Assembly (NCBI GenBank): GCA_030248065.1
Contig: JASAMV010002173.1
Span: 1-64,000, forward strand
Length of the DNA: 64,000 nt
Source: Rhynchonema sp. JSB1_4
Lineage: Eukaryota > Nematoda > Chromadorea > Monhysterida > Xyalidae
Direction: 5' to 3'
Made by a program: the position numbers and the translations under genes. Positions 39,464 to 51,030 of this stretch are shown piece after piece. Position 1 is the stretch's first letter, and every line of letters starts with the position of its first letter. The notes below the pieces were generated by a model. It was not told the DNA's origin. It saw nothing but the letters and a program-made list of their open reading frames with translations, and did not search any database.

Positions 39464-42153
39464 TCAGTTGACGACATCAATATAAGTCAAAAAACGAAAA
39501 GTACCGAAGAGTAGGTAATTGCCGTCGAATGATAGTGCGCGAATGTCAAACTTCTCATCGGACACCGATACGCATTGAAAGTCGTTTGTACGCACGTCGC
39601 AGAGTACCACCTTTGACTTGGTCGAAGCTAGGGCAACGCTGTTGTCGTTTGACGCAATCGCTGTAGCTTTAGTGATTGCTCTGAAAAAATAGCTGCAAGT
39701 TGCGAATAAGGACTATGTTTCGGAAAAATTATTAATAAGAGAAAACTGACTTTTCAACCCTCCGTTCGCTTTTCACTGCACCGACAGCCATGTCATTCAC
39801 AATGAACGCGAGAGCGCGGGCACTGCCGAACACTGATCCGACTGATTTATTATGTGCACCGTCTAGCCATGCTCCACGCTGGTATTTACCAAAGAACACA
39901 TTTAAAGAGCATGGCCCACTTGAGCCTGATAATGTCCCTTTTGATGTGTGCACCAACGTCAGCCTACGCTTGTCCAATACGAAAAACAAATCGTGATCAC
40001 ATTTTGAAAAGTCAACGTCAATGAATGGCCTACTGTGCACATCGTAGGGATATTGAGTGAATGAGGTTGGACGGTACACATCGACGCACGAAAAATGGGT
40101 GGGAATGTAGTTATTCCAACTATAGCAGTTCCAATTTGATTTTCGATAGTTCAGTTCGAACCGACCAAAGTATTCTCTACAATTTATCAGCCGCGTTGAA
40201 TGGTTCATGCTTGTTGAAAGTGCCTGATGTCTCTTATCTCGTTGCAAATTCTCAGCCGCATGGGCTCGGGAATGTCGGGATGCACTGTGCCCCCCTCTTT
40301 GGTGAAGACCATCGATCGTGGATGAGGCGCGCCTTTGATCACCAACAGCGTTCTGCCTGACTTTGACAGTGACAAAAACGAGTTCACATTCGTCATTGGG
40401 ACCTACGATATGAAACCCATGGTGCAACTTTTTTCCGCAAATCAGGCAAGCCAACAACACCCAGGTACATACATACCTTCCACACGGTGTTGGTATTGAC
40501 ATCGATTATTGACGCGCTGTGGGCATTGCTGTCGTGCAAAAGAAGCTCCCCGTTATGTCCCATTTGCAATCGTGACGACTGGATCGGGTAGATCGATCGG
40601 TTCACACCCTCGATGTATCTCTGACAGACAGGCAGGCCGGACGCAGCACTGTACTGGGTAGAGGTTGCAGCTGCTGTTGTGGTGAAGATTTTGTCACCGG
40701 TTGGTGATTGGCACATGGAGCAAATGCTTGGTTCAACGACGTCACCCGGTGAAGTGTGCTAAAGATATTTGTTTCAGTTTTTTTTCGATAGAGTTGCCTC
40801 ACTAATTTCGCCCCAGCGCGTAACTTTGTCCTCTTGACCAGTGATCAACTTTTCAAGCTGGTCGAAATTAATGTGTCAACTACGTGTATCTCATTGTATA
40901 TATGTACGTGCTGTAACGGATAAGCACTTCACCGTTGTGGTGCTTTGGCGCCTCAGGCAGTTTCCAAACAACAATCAAGAGAAAACGAAAACCGACCTCA
41001 ATTGGCCAAATTGGAAACTCGTGTACGAAGTGTAGCTCTTGATGGTGCAGCAGACGTCGTAGATCGAGAACTTTCAGTTGTCGTGACTGAGCTGTAAGGA
41101 TATTAAAACATGTCCAATGCACTGAAACCAACTCTTTGTTATGTACCTCAGGCCAAACAAATCCAGCAGAAGTCAGTTGACGATTGGTCCAGCCAGATTT
41201 CATCATCCCAAAGTGTGGAATGTAGTCAGTATAGTCAACTGAGTGCACGATTTCAGTGGTCATCCCAGGCTTGTATCGCAACTTCAGATTGTAAATTAAC
41301 GAAAATACTATAACTGGATGCCAGTCGTCGCTACGTGGACAGTAGCAGAGTACATGTTCACCATGACGAATTTTTTTGTCGGCCGCAAGGGGAAAAAGGT
41401 AATTAGAGGTACATTCGAGCGTGTAGTCATGTATTTTGTCAAATTGCTGAGTGCCCGGCTGTAGAAACCGAATTTTGGCCAGAATATTAGTTAAATTATC
41501 AGCAGCCTTGAGATCCAGCATGGTGAATGCCTGAAGTCAATGCTTTAAAAAATCTGTAACCAACCAATATATAGATCATGACCAGTGCGTTTGCTAAATT
41601 CCAACGCACCAATCTGGCCGTGCAATTGATTCGAAAACGCAATTGATTCTGATCTTGTATCAATCAGACGTAATCTGCCACCTACACTGCCGAGAGCAAA
41701 GAGGTGCGTTGTTGAGTCGATACCAGAGGCATAATCAACATTCACGTTTTTGAACTTGTAGCAGGAAAGAATCGCTTGCGAATCGACATCGACAACATCA
41801 ACCAGTGTGAAGGTCCCTCCCTGCTGCGCATTACATGATGATGTCACGAAAAGTTCACCAGTTATAGAAAACTGTGTTCGTGCCAGCGCCCTGCCTTCTG
41901 GCAATAAATTGTTAACAAAGCGCGCTGGACAATTGTCCTCAATCACAAGTAGTCCGACATTTGTTATTTGACCTCCGGTCCCGAGACGAGATTTGCCTCT
42001 AATACAAAACGCATGCAGGGCCTCCTCTGTCTTGCTGGGAGTCAGGTAGCTGATGTCCTCATAAAAGCTACGCACGAAAAGCTGTGCTGGGCTTGCACTC
42101 TTACAAACCAAATCAGTCAACCAGGAGTTCAAATCAATGTTTTTTCCGGGCAT
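39464..42153 (-). CDS. Multi-exon beta-propeller gene
   Basis: From the ATG at 42153 (MPGKNIDLN) through consecutive open segments at 42153-41560, 41521-40990, 40800-40400, 40396-40205, 40120-39740 and 39690-39464, separated by GT-AG candidates of 40-70 bp. WD-like strands: GGRLRLIDTRSES near 41650 and KVVLCDVRTND near 39600. Exon borders were not all resolved and this could be two genes. Family as for the neighbouring propellers. Confidence 0.45.
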
Positions 42154-42309
42154 GCTGCATGTTGAATGATTTTTTCATCCGATTTATGTGTATGTGCATA
42201 AGTAACCAGATCATCATAAAATATCACCGGACCATCATCATATCAGTTTCAATACCGTTATCACATAAACAGGTTATCATAATTCATGTTCGTTTAAGCA
42301 CACAATGCA

Positions 42310-42522
42310 ATGCAACAAACGTACAAGGACACAATAGAGGCCTGGTCAGCGTTGAAGTTCGAAAAAAGTGTGGTATTGAAATTGCGGAGCGCACATTTTC
42401 AAGGACACAATGGCTCTGCTACAGCAAGTTTTAAAGTCCGGATTTGCAAAAAACTCGCGCACGTATCCAATATGTTTGCTCTTCAATTCGGACTGCTCAT
42501 GCTAGATTTTAAACCAGAATAA
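42310..42522 (+). CDS. Small ORF, 70 aa, unknown
   Basis: ATG 42310 to stop; basic, with a C-terminal hydrophobic stretch (NMFALQFGLLMLDF). Weak evidence, from length and position only. Confidence 0.25.
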   Translation: MQQTYKDTIEAWSALKFEKSVVLKLRSAHFQGHNGSATASFKVRICKKLAHVSNMFALQFGLLMLDFKPE

Positions 42523-42628
42523 TAACAACATAAAAACATCGAATAAACTTTTTTCAGTGCACCTATTGGAGGGACCACCATAATCATTATTCAGTGTTCC
42601 CTTTACGGACCCTATTCAAGTTACAAAA

Positions 42629-43350
42629 ATGTCCCAAGCCGGCAAAAAGTCTCGCAATGACAAAGAGGCAATGCCACCGCCCAAAGACATGCCCGAGGCA
42701 ATGGACGACACAACATCGATTCCACCACCAACTTCGAAAGACGCAAAGTTGTTCCTTGACGTGGTCAAAGACCAAATCGCGGAAGAAGCACGAATGCGAG
42801 AAATGAAAGCGAAACATTTGGCACGAACAACGCCGCCAATGACTCTGAGCAAGTGAGCAAAAACTTTTGCCAATAAAACCAGGCAGAATTCGTTTTTTAA
42901 TTTTTAGTGCTTTTCCGTATTTTTTCAATTTTAAGCTTTTTCTAGGATCGTGAAGATCTCCGATAACATTGGGGTGCGTTCTTGTTCCAACCATCACGGC
43001 ACCACGGTTCGAATCGGTGATGTGCACGAATATCACGCTAAGGATGGCGAGAAATGCGCTACCATTCGCGAAGGGTTGGTTTCACATGCAAATTTTCTTG
43101 TTTGCTTCTGTTATACTATCGTCAGCAAAACTAACGAACAACTGTATGAGCGTAGCACTTCAGGCACAACTCAGTGAAGTTGGGCATTGCCGAGTTCTAC
43201 TCCTTGATCAACTCGCTCGATGAAATCAAAGACGCCATCGCTGATGGTTTGAAACAGGAGAAAGAGCGACGTGAGCAGTGGAGCGCCGAAGCGGCAGCGT
43301 CCGATCAGAATCGCGCCTACACCACGGGCCAGCGCAAAAGCTACCGTTGA
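42629..43350 (+). CDS. PC4/Sub1-like ssDNA-binding coactivator
   Basis: Exons 42629-42852, 42946-43074 and 43164-43350, in phase, about 179 aa. A polar Pro/Lys-rich N-terminal 75 residues is followed by a compact domain: VKISDNIGVRSCSNH, VRIGDVHEYHAKDGEKC, then SVKLGIAEFYSLINSL and DEIKDAIADGL. Beta-strands followed by a helix of the form 'K-G-I/L-x-L...W/F...L...I..ID.A' is the PC4 dimerisation/ssDNA-binding layout. PC4 acts as a transcription coactivator and in ssDNA protection, a plausible role for a replicating DNA element. Confidence 0.55.
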
Positions 43351-43866
43351 AACAAGACGAACATGAACCTACCGGACTAATAACTAGAAGCCAACGCGGA
43401 TGTGTCTCTTTAAAAATGCTCCCTCTTCTTGTTGTTGTTAGGATAATTTTTTGGCATGTCTTGTTTGGTGATGGTCAACTTAGTATGTACTAGTACCTAC
43501 GTGGTCACATTGTTATTAGGACAATTTTTCAACATCCCAGTATTGTGCTTGTTGTTTAGGACATGTTTTTTGCATGTGACTTCCTGCTGTTTGGTGATGG
43601 CCAGCTTAGTGCATGCTGGTCACAATGTTCTTCAAGTTTAGGGTATTTTTTGCATGAGCCTTCCTATCTAGTGGTACTTTTGTGCTTGTTGTCTCAGATA
43701 ATTTTTTTAGCATGGTCAACTTAGAACCTACATATAGATTGGTCATATACATAGTGATTTTCATGGTGTGTTGACATATGCCTTTTGCTTCATGGAAACA
43801 GAGGGTAAATGTCGTTCTAATTTGCCAGGAGCATACTAGAAGAAAAGATAAAATTTTTAGATCAAA
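43351..43866. other. No gene seen
   Basis: T-rich spacer with repeated 'tttttttgcatg' and 'tagtacctac' strings; no supported coding sequence. Confidence 0.5.
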
Positions 43867-44745
43867 ATGTCATCAATTTATGACGACGAGGCAGAACAAG
43901 TCGAAGAAGAATCTGGCTCAAATCACGAGTCCGATGACGATCATTTCCAAAGTCAATTTCGCGGCAGCAAGGAAGAATTCGCCGAGTTGAAGAAGAAATA
44001 CGAACATGAACTCGGAAAGTTCGCTGTGACCAAGCAGGCAAAAAAGCGTCCCTTGAGGGCTGAGAGGTACGCTGTTTTCTCTAATGACCTATGTATACAA
44101 AGCGATCCATGAGAATACATATTGAAGTGCGTATAATTCTTTTTTTCAGTGGATCGGACGAGAGTGATGAGCCACAGCCAGCAAAAAAGAAGAAGGCAGG
44201 GCACAGCTGGTGCGTGTTGTCATTGATCTAGGTGGCCGTGCCTGTTTCTTATTGTTATTTATACATTCATCGCCTATACACTTTCTTTTCAGCGGATCGG
44301 ACGAGAGTGATGGGCCACAGGCACCAAAAAGGAAACCACTTAGCTGGTATGTATTGTCATTGATCTAGCTGACAGTACCTGCTCCTGTTTGCACTGAAAG
44401 TCGGTCAAGAATGACTTGCCTATGTATACACTTTTCTTTCAGCGGATCGGACGACAGTGATGAGCCACCGACAAAAAAGAAGAAGTCAGGACACGGGAGG
44501 TGTGTATTGTTTGATCTGGGCGCCAGTGTCTGTTCCAGATTGGACTTCATACTTTCAGCGAGTCGGTCAAGATTGCCAAGAAGGACTTGCCCTCTGCTTT
44601 TCGTCGGTCAAACACTCAGATCATCAACAACTTGAGCGCAAAAATGGGGACTTTCATTCTTGTCTTCATAACAAAGTTGATTCAAGACATTCTGGATCTG
44701 TTGGGCATCGAGCACGTGACCGCGAAGGATGTACTAGAATCAAAG
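43867..44745 (+). CDS. Acidic protein with triplicated exon and possible histone fold
   Basis: Exons 43867-44066, 44150-44209, 44293-44346, 44443-44499 and 44559-44745, phases consistent. Exon 1 is Glu/Asp-rich. Exons 2-4 are tandem duplicates, each encoding GSD(E/D)SD(E/G)P plus a Lys-rich NLS-like patch. Exon 5 encodes SVKIAKKDLPSAF...INNLSAKMGTFILVFITKL then LLGIEHVTAKDVL, which has helix-loop-helix spacing like a histone fold (H2A/NF-Y type). It splices in phase to 44813, so it may instead be the N-terminus of the polymerase gene. Confidence 0.5.
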
Positions 44746-44812
44746 GTGAGCTTTTTATTGTGAAACGTTACATATGTTTAAAAGCATTCAACGTTCAAAG
44801 CACTTATTTCAG

Positions 44813-47800
44813 CGTCTCGGAGTCAAGTTGCAAGCAATCAATTCCCAGATGATCGCAATCTTGAGTGAATACATGAGCGAGGACAAGGCTAATCTGACCG
44901 AGCTCCTAATCGAGCATGGTCTCTGCAAGTCGACAAAAACGGTCGGGTTCGGCGCCGGCAAGGATCAACCATCGACATCATCAGGTACTTCTGACATTGA
45001 CCAGTTCGTAGCAGATCATCAGAAATGCATGGACGAAAGTCTTTGGATATCGAAAAACGGTCATTTACTTGTTTACAATCGACCTTGTCTCACCGAAACT
45101 GTTGATGCTGAATGGTTGATGGGACTTGTTTCTGATATGTTGAGAGATCACCCTGTTGTTAGGTTTCAACTCCGAGCTGGCTTTCTGTTAAAACATGAAG
45201 AAAATGACGAAGTTCAGTATTTCTATCCCAGTTCTAATGTATCGATTCCTGATTTGAGTGGTCGTTTTTTTCATGTGAACAGAACTCAGCCAAAACAGAC
45301 ATGGTCACGTATTCAGGCAACACTTCAGGAATTCGACGAAAATGAGTTTGTTGACTTGGTTTCTCAAGAAGTCGCAGAGTCGAGCAGTGATACCCGTAGT
45401 ATTTTAAGTAACGTTGAATTTTATGCTATATTGTCAAGTGACTTTTTTTAGCGCATCCTCACTGCAAGACAGTTCGGCGTTTCGAAAGTGATTTAAGGAA
45501 AATGTCACAAAAGGTCCGTAACCGTTATTCAGATATGTTTGTCTCATTTATATTTTGTATTTCTTGTTGCACTCGCCGTAGTCTCTATGATCTACTTGAA
45601 CGTTTTAGCTTGCACCGGTTCACAAACTTACCCACTGCACGACATATGTACGCACTTGCACGCAAATTGAAGTGTGAATTGTGGCTGTTCAATCCACCAA
45701 GCAAATTAGTTACCCGCCCTGACTTGTCAAGTAAACTTCACCACCTTTTCGTGCAGTTCAATCCCAAAACAGCAATGTTTGAGCTTATTCAAAACCCATC
45801 ACGGCATCATAATGTGCATTCATGTCCAAGGTGTATGAAAACATTCACGGATCATTCAGGGAAACGCAGGCACGAACGTAAGAACAGGTGTGCTGACGGA
45901 AAAGCTTGGCGCACGGATATTGTTGATGAAACGGGCTACTGGAAGCCAACGAAAAGTGTTTGGGATTCGATTAGAAGTTTGGGAATTAAGTTGCCACAGC
46001 AAGTGGAGCATGAGTTGTACCGTAGCAAGTGCGTTATCTGGGACTCTGAAGCTTTCCTGCTGACTTTGATCGAAAGGGAAGTGCGTAAATTGCAAACACT
46101 CGCTACGGTACCAATTCAAGAACATAAGTTGGCCATGTTGATAGGTTGTGATTGCATACTGCAGGATGAACCAAAATGTCACTTTTTCTATCCACTTTTT
46201 GATGGCGATCAATCTTTCTTGGCTCGTTTCGTAAAATATTTGCTCGAGTGTGCTCAGGAAGCCAAGAAATTTCACATGGCAAAAGCCCAATGGCTGTTCG
46301 ATGAATTGGACCTGATGTGTACCCATCCACAAGCGTTATGGCAACGAAGGGCAAAATATGTCAGGAAACAGTTGGAGCTCTATTTCAAGAAGTTAAAAGC
46401 GTATGCATATAATTCTGGCGCCTACGATATGCCACTTGGTGTTCAAAACGGTCTGTTGGCTTGTTTGGAGTTTTTTGACGGACCTGGCTCAATACTACGC
46501 AGATCAAGTCGTAAGTATATCAGCTGGAGTTTTCAGAATGTCGAATTAGCTGACACACAGCAGCTTTTGGGTGCCAGAATGTCGTACGCAAAAGTTCTGG
46601 AAAAATTTTCCAAAAGCAAGGAGATGATGAAGCAAATATTTTGTTATGGCAGTTTGAAATCAGTAAAAAGTTTCTCTGACCCGTTGCCATCGTACTCTGA
46701 ATTTGAAAAGAGTGACCATTTAATCGGCTGCAACGCACTGGACAAGGATTACCTCCAGTATAAGCAGGTTTTGGACAGCGTTGACGGAAACGAGGAACTG
46801 GCACTGACAATGTGCAACATCACCGAACCGCCCAAGCGAGGCCGAGCAGTGTACGAAGAGGCATTGGCAAAGTGGCGCCAACTCGGTCTCAACACTCTAC
46901 TCGATTTGTTGAAATTTTATGGCTGGTTAGCTGCTGCTGCTGCTGTTGTTGTTTTATCTCGACATGCACTAAAAATGACACAAACTCCTGCAGGTATGAT
47001 GTGGTCCCTCAACTTCATCTAATGAACGACTTTATCGCAACTTCCAAGCGTGAAGGAGTGGACATCACGAGCTACGTAACACTGAGTTCATGCATATTCA
47101 ATTCAGGCGCAAAGCAAATTGCAAAAACACATCCACAATTTCCAATTGCACTCCCAACGGGCGAACTCAGACAATTGTTGGAAAAGTCAAAAATCGGTGG
47201 TGCAAGTCAAGTTAGCATAATTAAATTGACTTTCATTTCATTCTTGTCGTAGTCTATTTTTATATCACGGCTAACGTTCGTCATGGGTACGTATCGGGAA
47301 CAAAACTCAGCCAGAAAGTTTAATATCAAGTAGGCACTTTCGTCATAACAGTTGCTAGGTTCAGTTCGCTGCTGGTCATGATGAAGGCAAAGTAAGGCCA
47401 CAAGTGGCACGCATAGTAACGCCAGTGACGACAACAGCAGAATCTGAAACATCACAGGTCTATCGTCGACTTGCAATCACCAACGAAACAAAAATCAAGG
47501 ACTGGCGTTATGGTGATCAGGCAGAGACATGTCGCAAAATCATGACGTACGACGTGACTTGTGAGTCTAAACTGTAAACCAACCTTACGGTGATGAAAAA
47601 CGTTCTCCAGTTTCAGCGCTCTATGGTTTCTGTTGTGGCAATTTTGCTCAAGCAGTTGGTCCATGGGTGAGACGACGTGCCGAAGTCAGTTTCAAGCCTG
47701 AATGGATGGGAGAACAAAAAATTCATGAAAGCGTGCTTTGGCTAACTTGGGAAGCCATACAACGTGGCATCCACATCAGGCACAGAGGTGTGTGTCTCCT

Positions 47801-49721
47801 TGAAACTAGTTTTCTACCATGTACATATGAAATACCTATCCACAGCTAATGGACCCGAGCAGCAAATAGTGGTGAAGAACGGAAATGACCGCTGCGTCTA
47901 CAGAGTGGATGGCATATCAGGAAACATTGTTTTTGAGTACAACGAATGCAAACCATCACATCACGGTGGCTGTGACAAGCACCTGACCAGAGGGACAGCA
48001 GCAGCAAAGTTGAGGGAGCAAAGTGACGAGCGAACACGGCGCTTGCGAACAGGTCAAATGTGTGCCACCTCATTTTTACACTTTACCATATATGAACATT
48101 TTCAGCTGGCTTCACCGTCGTCGAGAAATGGTCCTGCGACTGGCAGGAGGAATTGGAAAGCAAACCAGCAAGCTTCCTAAAAGTCCTCTACGACCATTTG
48201 CCGGGTCCGGTGATCGATCAAGCCGAAATGACACACGAAGAGATGTTGGATGGCATTGAGCAGGAACGAGTTCAGGGCTTTGCAGTGGTCTCGGTAATCA
48301 CGCCGCCAGAGCTCAAAGCAAAGTGGCAGCACTGGCCTCCAATATATAAACGGTTGGTGGTCATGAAATGACAAAAAAACGTGTCTAATGTCACTTTCTT
48401 ATTCCAGGATCAAAATACCAGAGCAACTAATTCCCGAGCACATGATGCGCTACGTGCGACAGCACAAATTGAAATTGCCGAAGCAGCCAGTCCTGATCTC
48501 ATCCTTCTGTTGCAGTGAACTTTTGCTTTCGTGTGCATACGTGAAGTTTCTCATCGAAGAAGGGTGTAATGTTCGTGTGCACACGGTATTTCAGTTTCAA
48601 ATGGAAAAAGTATTCAAAGAGTACATTGAGCAAAAGTGCCGAGCAAGGGCCACGGCAATGAAACGTGGAGATGTGCTCCAGGCGAAAATAAAGAAGGATG
48701 AAGTCAATGGTTGGTCCCGGCAGAGGACCGGTGCCTCCTGGCACCGGTCCTCTGCCTTCGTCCCGCGCGCGCCCCCCCTCGGAGCACGAGTTCAGAGCTT
48801 TTCTGTTACTTTTAGGCGGCATGTACGGTTATTCAATCCGTCGTGTCGAGAATGACAAAACGACCGTCCTCTGTGACTATCAACGCTTCACGAAGCTGTA
48901 CCTCAATTCACCACGTTTGATTGACTACGTGCAAGTGGCTGACTACGGGGATCACACACGCAATCTGGTTGAAGTCACATTGAAGCCCAAGACAAAAAAG
49001 CGCAAGACGCCGTGCACGGTGAGTGAATGCACACAGCAAACAAAACTGTGATAGACAGACTCACTAAATTTCAGATTGGCGTCAGCATATTGAACTACAG
49101 CAAAATTTATCTTTTGCGCTTTGTGTACCGTGTGCTGGCTGAATGCTTGGACGATAGAAAATACGAGGTTGGTCCGCAGCTAGCCACAGCTAGGCACATA
49201 ACTACAGCCAGTTAAAAAAATTTCAGATCCTTAATTCTGACACTGATTCAATCGCGATCTCGCTGTCTGAAGAGTCATTGATCGATTGCTGTAAGCCTGA
49301 GAAACGAGAAGAGTTTGTTCGTGATGTGTGGCCGGTATGGTTTCAACAAAGTGAGGAAGACAGGTATACGCCAGGCAAGTTCCATTTGGAGTCAGAATGT
49401 GATTTCGCAATCTATCTATCAAGCAAAATTCATCTCTTGGCAAAGCGATTACCTGCCTTTGACCAGTATCGTATTGTGAAAACAGCCAGCCGCGCCGTGC
49501 CACGCACACTCTACAATAATACGTACTTGACACTCGAGCAATTCATGCGCTGTTTATTTCAAGAAGACAGCAACGTACCGCTAACAGAAGTACGTGGTAT
49601 TAGTCAAGTCCGCGGCAAGACAATGACAACAAGAGTGTTGAAGAAAGTTTTGCACTCGTTCTACTGCAAAAGAGTGGTGGATGCAAACTTGATCACAACC
49701 AAACCCTACTTTGACCTCTAG
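44813..49721 (+). CDS. Protein-primed family B DNA polymerase (element 2)
   Basis: Replicative polymerase. Exons I can place: 44813-45395, about 45452 to 46925 (one internal border unresolved near 45514-45582), 46994-47210, 47458-47560, 47617-47787, 47846-48052, 48106-48352, 48408-48709, 48816-49018, 49075-49167, 49227-49721. An N-terminal FQLRAGFLLKH...YFYPSSN block is typical of Polinton PolB. A C2H2-like finger (CPRCMKTFTDHSGKRRHERK) precedes the exonuclease: VIWDSEAF (Exo I), NSGAYDMPL (Exo II), and FYGWYDV across a splice (Exo III). Motif A DVTSLYG also crosses a splice; motif C is NSDTDS. Catalytic Asp residues are present. The stop codon overlaps the convergent gene. Confidence 0.85.
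47207..47452 (-). CDS. Possible nested secreted/membrane micro-ORF in PolB intron
   Basis: 81 aa on the opposite strand, filling the unusually long 247-bp intron at 47211-47457. A hydrophobic start (MFQILLLSSLALLCVPLVALL) looks like a signal peptide or helix, followed by a polar domain with one NVS sequon and two Cys. No homologue recognised. Confidence 0.35.
   Translation of the reverse strand: MFQILLLSSLALLCVPLVALLCLHHDQQRTEPSNCYDESAYLILNFLAEFCSRYVPMTNVSRDIKIDYDKNEMKVNLIMLT
48719..48756. other. Perfect GC-rich hairpin in a PolB2 intron
   Basis: GGCAGAGGACCGGTGCC pairs exactly with its inverted copy across TCCT. It lies in intron 48710-48815, followed by a C/G-rich stretch, and is out of keeping with the AT-rich introns nearby. 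Confidence 0.85.
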
Positions 49722-50170
49722 GCTGACGATTCACGCTTCTTTTGCATGGCTTCTTTAATTTCCGATCGTTGCACAAGTCCCACAGGGCATGGGCTTCGCA
49801 CAAGCACGTCCACTAAAGCATCTAATCCATTCAAAGCCTGCGGTTGTCCGGTCATTATGGGTCTTGTCAAGTAACTCAGAATGTCAGCTAAATTTGACCC
49901 TGGACAATGCACGCCATTGAATAAACATTCACCATTGCTTGGATCATGCATGAACAATTGTGGATTTTGTGTCAAGTAATGTAGCAACAGAGCGCACGCC
50001 CTTCGTTGACGTAAAGGAATGGTCATCAGTAGCTCACTGGCAAACGGACAAGTTGGGCTCGGTGGCTCAGTTGATTCGTTACTGGTTTCCACTGCCAATT
50101 GTTGTTGCTTAGCATTCAATTTATGGTAAGCTGACGGCTCGATCAAGACCCATTCCTTGAACGATGACAT
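49718..50170 (-). CDS. Element 2 counterpart of the element 1 257-aa structural protein
   Basis: 150 aa from the ATG at 50170. The block RACALLLHYLTQNPQLFM, then LFNGVHCPGSNLADILSYL and LVRSPCPVGLVQRSEIKEAM aligns segment by segment with AKALLDYAIRNP...KGEKVAGSNIIDLI...NNVPRTLITNKDL of 12487-13260. It lacks the long basic Pro-rich tail. Same position relative to ATPase and the small protein. Overlaps the upstream gene by 50 bp and the PolB stop by 3 bp. Confidence 0.65.
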   Translation of the reverse strand: MSSFKEWVLIEPSAYHKLNAKQQQLAVETSNESTEPPSPTCPFASELLMTIPLRQRRACALLLHYLTQNPQLFMHDPSNGECLFNGVHCPGSNLADILSYLTRPIMTGQPQALNGLDALVDVLVRSPCPVGLVQRSEIKEAMQKKRESSA

Positions 50171-50438
50171 TATCGGTTATTAGCAGAGGTAGGAAGTGTG
50201 TATATCTCTTTCTCTGAAGCAGGAACTCACGCTTGTTCGTAGCTTTTAAAAATGCACGTGAAAATTTACGTACACGCACATGCACCTGGTCATCTTTGTA
50301 TTCATTGACGTTGTATTCAATTAAATTGGTGATTGCAGTAATCAATGAAGGTTCACAATTTAATAAAATAGATCGTTGAACAGGTGATGGAATATTACTG
50401 TCACATAAGCACCGAAGGAGCAGCTCAATAGTACCCAT
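50121..50438 (-). CDS. Element 2 counterpart of the 110-aa ATPase-adjacent protein
   Basis: 105 aa from the ATG at 50438. PVQRSILLNCEPSLITAITNLI, VRVRKFSRAFLKATNKREFL and RKRYTHFLPLLI follow the same layout as the element 1 protein (ILSKADRDLLLTLCEI, KLKRHQTNLRKL, RGGFLPYIL). It overlaps ATPase by 14 bp. Function unknown, conserved between two divergent elements. Confidence 0.62.
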   Translation of the reverse strand: MGTIELLLRCLCDSNIPSPVQRSILLNCEPSLITAITNLIEYNVNEYKDDQVHVRVRKFSRAFLKATNKREFLLQRKRYTHFLPLLITDNVIVQGMGLDRAVSLP

Positions 50439-51030
50439 TGCTTAACTGAAACACTCTTGGAACTTCAGGTGGAAGCAAACCACAGCGAACAGGATATGCA
50501 TTTGAACATCTAGTGTCAAGCCAAAAATATTTCAATTGCAGACCACGAAAGACACGATTTGCTAAACGAACAAGTATACTGCGATTAGTGCCAAGCAGCT
50601 CTCGTTCCGCTGAAACGAGAGTCTGCGCAGGCACATTTTGGTGGAAGAATATGTACCGTGTGCTTCGTCTGACCGCAGCCAGCAGTTTCTGTTCACTGAC
50701 GTTCAAACAGTGGAGGATCAAAATTGTGTTTATTGAATTGTGTCTGCCACTGACTGACGTCAAGCGGAGCAGCATACGTGCATACTCTTTGTCAGTAAAC
50801 AAATGCTGTAAATCGTCAAATACGAAGCAAACAGATGAATTCTCAGGATCAGAATTGTCAAAAAATTCTTCTTGTTTTGCCAGGATTTCTGGTGGAATGG
50901 ACTGAACAAACTCACAATCTATACTTTGAGCACTACAGTATGATAAAAAATCAGAATAAAGCCCGTCATTAAACGTATCATAGAACACAACTTTTTTCAA
51001 AGGAGTCCCCATCACGCATGTTTCGAACAT
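50425..51030 (-). CDS. Packaging ATPase, C-terminal part (element 2)
   Basis: 201 aa readable from 51030, but this is not the true start: upstream sequence to about 51290 is a damaged copy of 52257-52905, where the P-loop is intact. Visible here: VVFYDTFNDGLY, Walker B SSVCFVFDDLQHLF, sensor strand INTILILHCLN and a basic C-terminal region. The equivalent element 1 motifs are ICDDLM and IVFLIQNLF. It overlaps the next gene by 14 bp. Confidence 0.75.
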   Translation of the reverse strand: MFETCVMGTPLKKVVFYDTFNDGLYSDFLSYCSAQSIDCEFVQSIPPEILAKQEEFFDNSDPENSSVCFVFDDLQHLFTDKEYARMLLRLTSVSGRHNSINTILILHCLNVSEQKLLAAVRRSTRYIFFHQNVPAQTLVSAERELLGTNRSILVRLANRVFRGLQLKYFWLDTRCSNAYPVRCGLLPPEVPRVFQLSNGYY

